15,654 nt of DNA from Saprospiraceae bacterium. Its GTDB lineage: Bacteria > Bacteroidota > Bacteroidia > Chitinophagales > Saprospiraceae. The stretch is from assembly GCA_020852155.1 (NCBI GenBank), contig JADZBJ010000290.1, positions 1 through 15,654 on the forward strand, in the 5' to 3' direction. Under the pieces are notes generated by a model. It did no database searches and was not told the DNA's origin. It saw only the letters and a list, made by a program, of their open reading frames with translations. Below, in pieces: positions 5,766 through 13,399 of the stretch (within the stretch, counting starts at the first letter, position 1; every line of letters starts with the position of its first letter). A program made the translations under genes and the position numbers.

Positions 5766-8700
5766 ATTTACACCGCATTCGATACCCAGCAATTCCAGTG
5801 CCGAGATCAGTTCATTACCCACGGTGACCTTTCTGGCGCCGGAGGTGAAGGCTAATTTATCCTTGTTTTGAATGTCAATTAATTCCATGCGCAAGGTGTG
5901 TTTGCCCTTGTTGGCCATGCACAGTTTGTCAATGTTGGCAATCAATTCGGCTGAAACACGCTCAACGGGTATCCGCAGTGTGATGGATTGTGTTTTTTCC
6001 TCGCCAATGGTTTCCAGGAGCCGCACGTTGTTGACGCGGAATTCCTGTTCGTCGGAGTTATAGCGTTGCTTGTATTCGCCTTCGACGTAAACGCAAAAGC
6101 CTTCTTCAAAAAAGGACTTGAATTTGGCGTAGGTTTCTGAGAACATCGTGATTTCCAGCGAGCCTGTATAATCGCTGATGGTGAATCGGCCCCAGCCTGA
6201 TCCTTTCTGGCTGATGCGGTGTTCCAGTTTTGTGACAATGCCAGCAACATTGACTTTTCGGTTTTTGAAGTTTTCCAGGTTGGACAGTGGTGTTGCAAAA
6301 TTTTCCCACTCGTATCGAAAATCGTCGAGCGGGTGCCCGCTGAGGTAGATGCCGACGACCTCTTTTTCCTTTTGTAATTTATAAATCAGGCTCCAGTCCG
6401 GCACCTTGGGTAGTGTCGGTTCGGGGATGCTGACACTATCCGACAGGTCGCCAAACAGCGAATTGGCAGACATGACTTTATCTTCCTGGTGTGCGCCGCC
6501 GTAACGGAGGAGTTTCTCGAGAAAACTGGCGTTGTCCACATCGGCAAACAAGGCGCTTCGGCTGACTCCCAGGCCATCGAAAGCGCCGGCATAACCGCGG
6601 CTTTCCATCACTTTTTTGTTGATGGTGCGCAGGTTGAGGCGGCGCATGAAATCATAAATACTGGTAAATGCGCCGTTTTTATTGCGTTCCTGAATAAGGC
6701 TCTCGACGGCGGCTTCACCGACGCCTTTTACGCCACCCATGCCGTAGCGGATTTCTCCTCTTTTATTGACCGAAAATCTGATACCAGACTCGTTGACATC
6801 GGGGCCTTTTACGGCCAGTCCCATGCGCTTGCACTCTTCGAGGAAAAATGTTGTTTTTTCAATATTCCCTTGTGAATGCGTCAATACGGCAGCCATGTAC
6901 TCGCTGGGGTAATGCGCCTTGAGGTATGCGGTTTGGTAGGCTACAAAAGCATAGCACGTAGAGTGCGACTTATTGAAAGCATACGAAGCGAAAGCCTCCC
7001 AGTCGGTCCAGATTTTTTCCAGTTTATCCGCAGGGTGACCTTTGGAAGATGCTCCTTCCATGAACTGTCCTTTCATTTTATCCAGAACAGCCTTTTGTTT
7101 TTTACCCATTGCCTTGCGCAACACGTCGGCATCGCCTTTGGAAAAACCGGCGAGTTTTTGCGAAAGCAACATTACTTGTTCTTGATATACGGTTACGGCA
7201 TAGGTATCCTTTAAGAACTCTTCCATTTCCGGGAGGTCGTAAACGATGGATTCCCTTCCGTGTTTTCTATTGATAAATGTCGGAATATATTCCAGTGGCC
7301 CCGGCCGGTACAGGGCGTTCATGGCGATAAGGTCGTCGAATTTGTCAGGTTTCAAGTCGCGCAGGTATTTCTGCATACCGGTGCTTTCAAACTGGAATGT
7401 GCCGTTTGTTTCGCCGCGCTGGTAGAGATCGTAGGTTTTTTTATCGTCGAGCGGGATGGAGTCAATGTCAATTTTCACGCCGTGGTTTTGCTCGATCAAT
7501 CGCAGGGCATCGCGGATGATGGTCAGCGTTTTCAGGCCGAGAAAGTCCATCTTGATAACGCCGGCGTCTTCGATGACAGAGCCTTCAAACTGCGTCAGCA
7601 GGAGGTCGGAGTCTTTGACGGTGGCGACGGGAATGATTTCCGTGAGGTCTTTGGGTGCAATGATGATGCCCGCAGCGTGTACGCCGGTGCCACGTACGGA
7701 GCCTTCCAGAATGAGGGCTTCTTTCAGTACGCTACTTTCGGGTGTGCCGTCGGCGTCGAGGTATTCGCGCAGTTTTTTACAGTTTTCGAGGTCATCACTG
7801 ACGAGGCTTTCTTTTTCGGCCAATGATCCTTCGCCGTACAATGGCGCTTTTAGTACGCGATTGAGGGAAATGCCAGGTTTTTCAGGGACTAATTTTGCCA
7901 GGGTGTTGGCAGTATCGAGGGGCAGGTCGAGTACGCGCGACACGTCTTTGATGGACATTTTGGCGGCCATCGTGCCATAGGTCACAATGGAAGCCACCTG
8001 TTGCTTGCCGTATTTTTCCACCACATAATCAATCACTTTCTGGCGGCCTTCGTCGTCGAAGTCCGTGTCAATATCGGGCATGCTTTTGCGGTCCGGATTG
8101 AGGAAACGTTCGAACAGCAACTGGTACTTGATGGGGTCAATATTGGTGATGCCGATACAATAGGCGACGGCGCTACCGGCGGCAGAACCGCGGCCCGGGC
8201 CGACGAAAACGCCCAGATCGCGCCCAGCTTTGATGAAGTCGGAAACGATGAGGAAGTAGCCTGCAAACCCCATTGTTTTGATGGTATGGAGTTCAAAATT
8301 GAGGCGATCTTCGACGTCGGCTGTGATGGTTTTGTAGCGTTCTTTAGCGCCTTCGAAGGTGATGTGCCGCAGGTATTCATCCTGGTCTGTGAATTCGCGC
8401 GGGATGACGAAGTTGGGCAGCAGGATGTCTTGTTTGAGTTTCAGCGGCTGCACCTTGTCCACGATTTCCTGGGTGTTGTCCAGGGCCTGCGGCAGGTCGC
8501 GAAACAGTTGGCCCATTTCGGCCTGTGTTTTGAAATAAAACTGGTCGTTCCAGAAGGCGAAACGGCCGCCTTTCATCACGGTTCCTTCTTCGACAAATTC
8601 GCGGATGGCCGGTGTGCTTTGTTTTTCGCCGGTGTTGATACACAACAGGATGTCGTGTGCGTTGGCGTCTTTCTGATCCACGTAATGTGAATCGTTGGAG

Positions 8701-9314
8701 CAGATAATCTTGACGTTGTAATCTTTGGCAAAACGCAGGAGTACTTCATTCACCTGATCCTGCTCCTGCATGTTGTGTCGCTGGAGTTCGATGTAATAGT
8801 CTTCGCCAAAAATATTATACCACCATTCAAACTCTTTTCTGGCGGCTTCTTCGCCGTGCCGCAGGATGGTTTGGGGTACCATAGCGCCGATGCAGCAGGT
8901 GGTGGCAATGAGGCCTTCGTGGTATTGCAGGATGAGTTCTTTGTCAATACGCGGGTACTTGCCGTACAAGCCTTCGATGAAGCCGAGCGAGCAGAGTTTG
9001 ACCAGGTTTTTATAGCCTTCAGGATTTTTGGCCAGGAACAGCTGGTGGTAGCGTTTGTCACGGTCTTCCTTGGTAAAGGTTTTTCGGTGGCGGTCGTTCA
9101 CGACATAAAACTCACAACCTACGATGGGTTTTACACCTTCATGTTTGGCGGCTTCGGCCACAAACTGAAATGCCCCGAACATATTGCCGTGGTCCGTAAT
9201 GGCAATCCCTGACATGCCGTCTGCTTTGGCTTTTTTGAACAGGTTAGGGATGCTCGCCGCTCCGTCGAGCAGTGAAAACTGGGTATGGCAGTGCAGGTGA
9301 GAAAACTGTGGCAT
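5763..9314 (-). CDS. dnaE: DNA polymerase III subunit alpha (DnaE, C-family replicative polymerase)
   Basis: 1183 residues, full length. The protein copies the chromosome as the catalytic subunit of the replisome. The PHP domain (about 1-275) keeps the likely metal ligands: His8 and His10 (HLHCHT), Asp41-His42 (TDHGN), Glu68, His90, Cys140 or Cys141, Asp208 and His210 (NDSH). The polymerase core has GPGRGSAAGS near 372-381, PDIDTDF with catalytic Asp414 and Asp416, and KMDFLGL with Asp590. A helix-hairpin-helix (GGVKGVGEAA) lies near 858. NSLFGD near 951-956 stands where a QxSLF-type clamp-binding motif is expected but lacks the Gln. An OB-fold begins near 1019 (VAGIVTKLEH). The start MPQFSHLHCHT is canonical. 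The leader is occupied by REP-like palindromes, the nearest six bases upstream; the stop abuts repeat copy C. Confidence 0.97.
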   Translation of the reverse strand: MPQFSHLHCHTQFSLLDGAASIPNLFKKAKADGMSGIAITDHGNMFGAFQFVAEAAKHEGVKPIVGCEFYVVNDRHRKTFTKEDRDKRYHQLFLAKNPEGYKNLVKLCSLGFIEGLYGKYPRIDKELILQYHEGLIATTCCIGAMVPQTILRHGEEAARKEFEWWYNIFGEDYYIELQRHNMQEQDQVNEVLLRFAKDYNVKIICSNDSHYVDQKDANAHDILLCINTGEKQSTPAIREFVEEGTVMKGGRFAFWNDQFYFKTQAEMGQLFRDLPQALDNTQEIVDKVQPLKLKQDILLPNFVIPREFTDQDEYLRHITFEGAKERYKTITADVEDRLNFELHTIKTMGFAGYFLIVSDFIKAGRDLGVFVGPGRGSAAGSAVAYCIGITNIDPIKYQLLFERFLNPDRKSMPDIDTDFDDEGRQKVIDYVVEKYGKQQVASIVTYGTMAAKMSIKDVSRVLDLPLDTANTLAKLVPEKPGISLNRVLKAPLYGEGSLAEKESLVSDDLENCKKLREYLDADGTPESSVLKEALILEGSVRGTGVHAAGIIIAPKDLTEIIPVATVKDSDLLLTQFEGSVIEDAGVIKMDFLGLKTLTIIRDALRLIEQNHGVKIDIDSIPLDDKKTYDLYQRGETNGTFQFESTGMQKYLRDLKPDKFDDLIAMNALYRPGPLEYIPTFINRKHGRESIVYDLPEMEEFLKDTYAVTVYQEQVMLLSQKLAGFSKGDADVLRKAMGKKQKAVLDKMKGQFMEGASSKGHPADKLEKIWTDWEAFASYAFNKSHSTCYAFVAYQTAYLKAHYPSEYMAAVLTHSQGNIEKTTFFLEECKRMGLAVKGPDVNESGIRFSVNKRGEIRYGMGGVKGVGEAAVESLIQERNKNGAFTSIYDFMRRLNLRTINKKVMESRGYAGAFDGLGVSRSALFADVDNASFLEKLLRYGGAHQEDKVMSANSLFGDLSDSVSIPEPTLPKVPDWSLIYKLQKEKEVVGIYLSGHPLDDFRYEWENFATPLSNLENFKNRKVNVAGIVTKLEHRISQKGSGWGRFTISDYTGSLEITMFSETYAKFKSFFEEGFCVYVEGEYKQRYNSDEQEFRVNNVRLLETIGEEKTQSITLRIPVERVSAELIANIDKLCMANKGKHTLRMELIDIQNKDKLAFTSGARKVTVGNELISALELLGIECGVN

Positions 9315-9410
9315 AGTATCGTCGAAACACCAGTTTCGACCGGTGTAAAGTATCGTCGAAACACCAGTTTCGACTTAAGTGTAAAGTATCGTCGAAACAC
9401 GAGTTTCGAC
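9315..9410. repeat. REP-like palindrome array, three direct units (dnaE leader)
   Basis: Three units, each an 8-bp arm pair GTCGAAAC/GTTTCGAC around a 4-base loop: 9321-9340 (loop ACCA), 9355-9374 (ACCA) and 9391-9410 (ACGA). Each is preceded by AGTATC, with AAAGTATC before units 2 and 3. Steps are 34 and 36 bases; the linkers share GTGTAAAGTATC. They fill the region between the RAYT gene and the dnaE start, and unit 1 ends six bases from the dnaE ATG. The adjacent RAYT identifies them as its probable substrates (inference from the E. coli TnpA-REP system). Confidence 0.85.
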
Positions 9411-9421
9411 AGGTGACGCAT

Positions 9422-9487
9422 CGCGAAACTGGTGTTTCGTTTTGTAATCTCTTTTGGGGTGTTTTTTTCGCGAAACTGGTGTTTCGC
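9422..9487. repeat. REP-like palindromes in inverted orientation, two units
   Basis: Two units with the loop reversed (TGGT instead of ACCA) and a shorter, different stem: CGAAAC/GTTTCG at 9424-9439, and GCGAAAC/GTTTCGC at 9470-9487 (loop 9477-9480). Both are preceded by TCG on the plus strand. They lie 14 bases or more past the RAYT stop and face the three direct units, the head-to-head mosaic layout of BIME elements. Confidence 0.8.
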
Positions 9488-9501
9488 TGTACAGCAGCGG
9501 C

Positions 9502-10146
9502 TCACTCCGGGGCCAGGTGTGTCAAGTCGGGGTGCAAGTATGTGAACTCATGCTTCCGCCAGGACTTTACCACCTTTGCTTTAACCGGGTTTTCCAGTAT
9601 GTATTTTACAATGCGTTCAAAAGAGTGGCCATTTCTAACCACATGATCGTAACTCTCCCGCTCCCAGAATTGTCCGTTTCGACCTAAGATTCTGTTTGCC
9701 TTGATGGCGCTATACCCCTTAATATTTTGCATGATTTTGGTTAAACCAGGCGCATTTGGAAGCAAAGTCAACAACAAATGAACATGGTTAGACATAATAC
9801 AGTAAGCCCACAAATTAAACCAATGTGCATCATGCAATTTCATTTCCTGTGCTACGACTTCACTCACTTCTTTTTGTAGCAGCCAGTAGGGTCCGTTCAA
9901 CGATAAATCAAGGTATTCATCCTGAGCGACAAACAGCCGTTTTTGCGCTATAAAAAGTTGCTCCTTCTGCTGTGCGTAGGGTAGTTCGTTCAGTGTTAAT
10001 ATATGGCTTTTTATTAGGTTGAAATGAGCGTACATCCGATGCAGCTTGTCCATTGGTATGGAATTGGCCAGTCGAAATGTAACAAAAAAAGTACCCTGTA
10101 CGGGTTGATAATGCGGCAATTTTCGCCGGTAGAAATGAATGTGCAT
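9502..10146 (-). CDS. REP-associated tyrosine transposase (RAYT, Y1 HUH family)
   Basis: 214 residues, intact. The HUH motif is His121-Val-His123 in YCIMSNHVHLLL; the catalytic tyrosine is Tyr182 in KYILENPVKA, which sits four residues before NPVK exactly as Tyr115 does in E. coli TnpA-REP. SYDHVVRN (166-172) and GQFWERE (158-164) are also family blocks. RAYTs are single-copy relatives of IS200/IS605 transposases that cut and join REP palindromes and are thought to spread them. The five palindromes directly 3' of this gene are its probable targets. The frame, HUH pair and Tyr are all kept, so activity is plausible. It is oriented like dnaE and lies upstream of it. The start ATG at 10146 gives the expected MHIHFYRRKLPHY opening. 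Confidence 0.93.
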   Translation of the reverse strand: MHIHFYRRKLPHYQPVQGTFFVTFRLANSIPMDKLHRMYAHFNLIKSHILTLNELPYAQQKEQLFIAQKRLFVAQDEYLDLSLNGPYWLLQKEVSEVVAQEMKLHDAHWFNLWAYCIMSNHVHLLLTLLPNAPGLTKIMQNIKGYSAIKANRILGRNGQFWERESYDHVVRNGHSFERIVKYILENPVKAKVVKSWRKHEFTYLHPDLTHLAPE

Positions 10147-10165
10147 GTGATGAAGCGTTTCCCCG

Positions 10166-10173
10166 CAAATTTA
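10166..10173 (-). promoter_or_regulatory. Candidate -7 element for the RAYT gene (TAAATTTG)
   Basis: The minus strand reads TAAATTTG, an exact TAnnTTTG match, 19 bases before the RAYT ATG. A second exact match (also TAAATTTG) lies at 10218-10225. Neither has a clear -33 TTG at proper spacing. The rest of the 226-base divergent region 10147-10372 is A/T-rich with no other structure seen. Confidence 0.4.
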
Positions 10174-10337
10174 AAACAAATCGTAGTGTTATTGTCAGCG
10201 CCCCCTGATAACATTTTCAAATTTACGGAGGAGACAACAAAAACAACACTAACTGTATATTTACGCGTTAAATCATGGTCGGCGGGTAAGAAATTTTCAT
10301 AAATATCATTCTAAATAATATCCCGTTGCGACAAGCC

Positions 10338-10345
10338 TATATTTG
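10338..10345 (+). promoter_or_regulatory. Candidate -7 element for the DUF3857 gene (TATATTTG)
   Basis: TATATTTG is an exact TAnnTTTG match, 27 bases before the ATG at 10373. No good -33 element was found. Confidence 0.5.
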
Positions 10346-10372
10346 TCTGTCTTCACCTGAAACGCTTTAATT

Positions 10373-12334
10373 ATGTACAAAAAATCAATCCTGACTCTGG
10401 CCTGTCTGTTGACAGCCGTTCTCGCCGCTTTTACCCAGGTTTATGAACCCGAAAAGTGGGGTAAAATCAAACCCGAAGACCTCGCCCTCGCTTCCTGCGA
10501 TTTTGACACCGCCGCTTCTGCGCTCGTTTTACAAGATATTGGTCTGATAAAAATCACCTCCGGGCATGCCGGTTACGAGGTCATCCACTCCCGCAATAAA
10601 CGCATTAAAATTTTTGACGTTACAGCCCTTGACAAGGGCAATCTCGCCATCTACCACAGTTCAAACAAACGAGATGAAAGACTGCGTTCGCTGGATATTC
10701 AGGTCACAACGCCGGATGGCGTTACCACCAAAGTCAAGTCGGACAACAAGTACACGGAACGTGTAAATGAGTATCGTTCTGTCACCAAGGTTTTTGTCCC
10801 CAACCTGCAAAAAGGCTCCATCATCGAGTACAGTTATGAACTGCAATCCGAGTTCTTTTTCAGTTTGTACGACTGGTATTTCCAATCAGAAATACCCACG
10901 CGCTGGAGCCAGTTGACGGTCATTATTCCCAACCATTTGAGTTACATGACCCTGGTAAAATCTTCCAAACCATTCGATTTGCGCGATTCGAAAGACGTGC
11001 TGGAACGCGGGGTCAATTCCACGCAAGCCCGCTACGGACTGGCGCACATGCCGGGCGTCAGGTTTGACGAACCGTACATCACGACGCCGTATGATTATCT
11101 GGCTCAGATTGGTTTCCAGTTGTCCGGCATTACCGAACTCGGCTACGCCGAAAAGAAATACATTACAACCTGGAAAGACCTGGCCAAAAAACTGGAAGAA
11201 CACGATGATTTTGGCCGCCGCTACCGAAAAAGCAACCAATACGACGACGTTTGGAAGGCTTTTTCAGCGCAATACCCTTTGGCGGGGCTTTCATCAAAAG
11301 AAAAAGCTGAAAAGGCGCTTCGGTTTGTCAGTGAGCACATGATCTGGAGCGGTCAGGAACGCATTTTTTGCGATGAAAAACTCAATGATGTTTTTCAAAA
11401 AGGCAAGGGCAGCACTGCTGCCATCAACCTGACCCTGATTGCGCTGCTGCGCGAAGCCGGCCTCGATGCCAACCCCTTGCTGATCAGCACCCGCGATCAC
11501 GGTGGTATGTTTAATCAATACCCTTTTCTCGATCAATTCAACACCGTAACAGCCCTGGTCAGGCTGGACAGCACCTTGTTTTTGCTGGACGCTACCAACC
11601 CGTTCCACATCATTAACGAACTGCATTCATCGTGTTACAACGGCGCCGGATGGGTGGCCAATGCCGAATGGCCGGAATGGGTCAATATTGCTTACCTTGA
11701 AAAATCGCAGACATGGTTCGGTCAACTCAGCCTGGATGAAAACGGAGTGCTGACGGGCGCAGTTGACCTGGCTGTTGGTGGCGGCATGGCCTCCAGCTGG
11801 CGCAAAGCCATCAAGGGCGCCAGCCCTAAAGAATTGATAGACGATGAATGGGAAGATACAGGCCTGGCGGTCAAATACAACGACATCGAAACGCAACAAA
11901 TCGAAGCCGCCGACCAACCGCTCAAATTTCATTACAACTGTGAAATTCAGCAAGCTGTTGATGTCGTCAATGATGTGTTGTACATAAAACCTGTGCTGGA
12001 TTTTTATTTTATTGAAAATCCGTTCAAAACCCTCAAACGCACCTTCCCGGTAGATTTCTCCAGCACCATCAAATCGAATTTTGTGTGCAACCTGCAATTG
12101 CCCAAGGGTTATGTCATTGATGAATTGCCCAAATCGGCCAAAATTGTACTGCCCAACGAAGGCGGAAAACTGCATTTTTCATGTTCAAGTAGCAATCCTG
12201 AACAAATACAGGTGTTGTTGAAAATGCAGATATCGCAGACGAATTTTCAACCGGATGAGTACGCGGGGCTGAAACAGTTTTTCGACCTGTTGAATGAAAA
12301 AATCAATTCCCGCATTGTCTTGAAAAAGGCATAA
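10373..12334 (+). CDS. Secreted DUF3857 / transglutaminase-fold protein, catalytic residues degenerate
   Basis: 653 residues. A signal peptide (MYKKSILTLACLLTAVLAAFT) leads to the DUF3857 beta domain, about 40-250, with YEVIHSRNKRIKIFD, NEYRSVTKVFVPNLQKGSIIEYSYEL (in part) and FQSEIPTRWSQL. The transglutaminase-like domain spans about 300-420: GKGSTAAINLTLIALLREAGL (first part) at 344 on, ISTRDHGG, QFNTVTALV, then LLDATNP. In active members the first block carries the nucleophile Cys; here Ser347-Thr348 occupy it, and the usual His after QFN is Thr. The Asp of LDATNP remains. The C-terminal region to 653 is a beta-rich domain seen in relatives. It is probably a periplasmic or surface structural protein without peptidase activity; the function of the family is not established. 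A -7 element lies 27 bases upstream. Confidence 0.85.
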   Translation: MYKKSILTLACLLTAVLAAFTQVYEPEKWGKIKPEDLALASCDFDTAASALVLQDIGLIKITSGHAGYEVIHSRNKRIKIFDVTALDKGNLAIYHSSNKRDERLRSLDIQVTTPDGVTTKVKSDNKYTERVNEYRSVTKVFVPNLQKGSIIEYSYELQSEFFFSLYDWYFQSEIPTRWSQLTVIIPNHLSYMTLVKSSKPFDLRDSKDVLERGVNSTQARYGLAHMPGVRFDEPYITTPYDYLAQIGFQLSGITELGYAEKKYITTWKDLAKKLEEHDDFGRRYRKSNQYDDVWKAFSAQYPLAGLSSKEKAEKALRFVSEHMIWSGQERIFCDEKLNDVFQKGKGSTAAINLTLIALLREAGLDANPLLISTRDHGGMFNQYPFLDQFNTVTALVRLDSTLFLLDATNPFHIINELHSSCYNGAGWVANAEWPEWVNIAYLEKSQTWFGQLSLDENGVLTGAVDLAVGGGMASSWRKAIKGASPKELIDDEWEDTGLAVKYNDIETQQIEAADQPLKFHYNCEIQQAVDVVNDVLYIKPVLDFYFIENPFKTLKRTFPVDFSSTIKSNFVCNLQLPKGYVIDELPKSAKIVLPNEGGKLHFSCSSSNPEQIQVLLKMQISQTNFQPDEYAGLKQFFDLLNEKINSRIVLKKA

Positions 12335-12355
12335 CGGGCTTGTGCATTATCATCC

Positions 12356-12363
12356 TACTTTTG
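12356..12363 (+). promoter_or_regulatory. -7 element next to the ACMSD start (TACTTTTG), near-leaderless
   Basis: TACTTTTG matches TAnnTTTG exactly and ends four bases before the ATG at 12368, so a transcript from it would have almost no leader. A TTG at 12340-12342 is closer than the usual -33 spacing. Confidence 0.45.
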
Positions 12364-12367
12364 CCGC

Positions 12368-13357
12368 ATGTACAAGATAGATATGCACACGCACCTGCTG
12401 CCTGAGCGGCTGCCCAATTTTGCCGACAAGTTCGGCTATGGCGATTTTATTCACCTGATACACGAAACACCTGGCTTTGCCAATATGATGAAAGGCAATG
12501 TGTTTTTTCGTCAGATTGCTCAAAATTGCTGGGACCCTCAGGTGCGCATTGACGAATATGCCATTTATCGAACACCGGTACAGGTCGTTTGCACCATTCC
12601 GGTGATGTTCAGTTACTGGGCCAAACCAGCGGACTGCCTTGATCTTTCAATGTTTTTGAACGACCACCTGGCGGGCGTCGTGGAGGATTATTCCGAACAT
12701 TACATGGCGTTGGGTACGCTGCCCATGCAGGATACGGACCTGGCCATCAAGGAGGCCGAGCGCCTGCACGCCATGGGTTTTCCGGGCGTTCAGATTGGTT
12801 CCAATGTTAATCAACTCAACCTGGGCGAGCCGCAGTTTTTTCCCATCTTCGAAGCGCTGGAGCGATTGAACATGGCTGTGCTCGTGCATCCCTGGGAAAT
12901 GATGGGCGAAGCGGATATGAAAAAATACTGGCTGCCGTGGTTAGTGGGTATGCCTGCCGAAACCAGCCGCGCTATGTGTTCACTGATTTTTAGTGGCGTC
13001 ATGGAGCGATTGCCCAAATTGAGGTTCTGTTTTGCGCACGCAGGCGGTTCATTCTTGCCGACGCTCGGTCGCATCCGGCACGGCTTTGATTGCCGCCCCG
13101 ACCTGGTGGCTGTTGATAACCCAACGCCGCCGGATGCCTATCTGGGTCGTTTCTGGATAGACTCGGCCACGCACGATGAGCGATTACTGCGCTATGTGCT
13201 GGAAATGGCCGGCGAAGACAAAGTTTGTCTTGGTACAGATTACCCGTTTCCGCTTGGCGATCTCGAAATTGGCACCTTTATTGAAAAAATGAATCTCCCT
13301 CAAAGCACCCTGGAGCGTATTTTTTACAAAAACACCCTGGAGTGGCTGCACGGATGA
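12368..13357 (+). CDS. acmsd: 2-amino-3-carboxymuconate-6-semialdehyde decarboxylase (ACMSD)
   Basis: 329 residues, an amidohydrolase-superfamily TIM barrel with zinc. The ACMSD enzyme (EC 4.1.1.45) removes CO2 from the 3-hydroxyanthranilate ring-cleavage product and so diverts tryptophan carbon from quinolinate/NAD to catabolism. Zinc and catalytic residues are all in place: His7 and His9 (MHTH), His174 (VHPWEMM), His224 (FAHAGG) and Asp291 (GTDYPFPLG), the last three at the same numbers as in the human enzyme. Arg48 aligns with the substrate-binding Arg of the FR...NCWDP block. PVMFSYWAKP, LGTLPMQ, GFPGVQIG and YWLPWLVGMPAET are near-identical to animal ACMSD. It follows the DUF3857 gene by 33 bases but has its own promoter-like element. 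No other kynurenine-pathway gene is in the window. Confidence 0.95.
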   Translation: MYKIDMHTHLLPERLPNFADKFGYGDFIHLIHETPGFANMMKGNVFFRQIAQNCWDPQVRIDEYAIYRTPVQVVCTIPVMFSYWAKPADCLDLSMFLNDHLAGVVEDYSEHYMALGTLPMQDTDLAIKEAERLHAMGFPGVQIGSNVNQLNLGEPQFFPIFEALERLNMAVLVHPWEMMGEADMKKYWLPWLVGMPAETSRAMCSLIFSGVMERLPKLRFCFAHAGGSFLPTLGRIRHGFDCRPDLVAVDNPTPPDAYLGRFWIDSATHDERLLRYVLEMAGEDKVCLGTDYPFPLGDLEIGTFIEKMNLPQSTLERIFYKNTLEWLHG

Positions 13358-13399
13358 GAAGAGTGGTGCTCGACGCCATATCGTTTTGAAAACTGAATT

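Noticed and set aside
8001..8690. 229-codon open frame on the plus strand
   Set aside because: Lies wholly antisense to dnaE, whose frame is conserved throughout; no family recognised. Same verdict for 7260-7826, 6489-6875 and 8775-9212.
9321..9410. CRISPR-like array (three repeats at 34-36 base steps)
   Set aside because: The repeated unit is the whole palindrome, linkers are only 14-16 bases and share sequence, there are no unique spacers, and no cas gene is present. The RAYT neighbour explains it better.
9461..9490. Terminator from palindrome unit 5 and its T-run
   Set aside because: The T-run precedes the hairpin on the plus strand and is an A-run after the hairpin on the minus strand, so it cannot act as an intrinsic terminator for RAYT.
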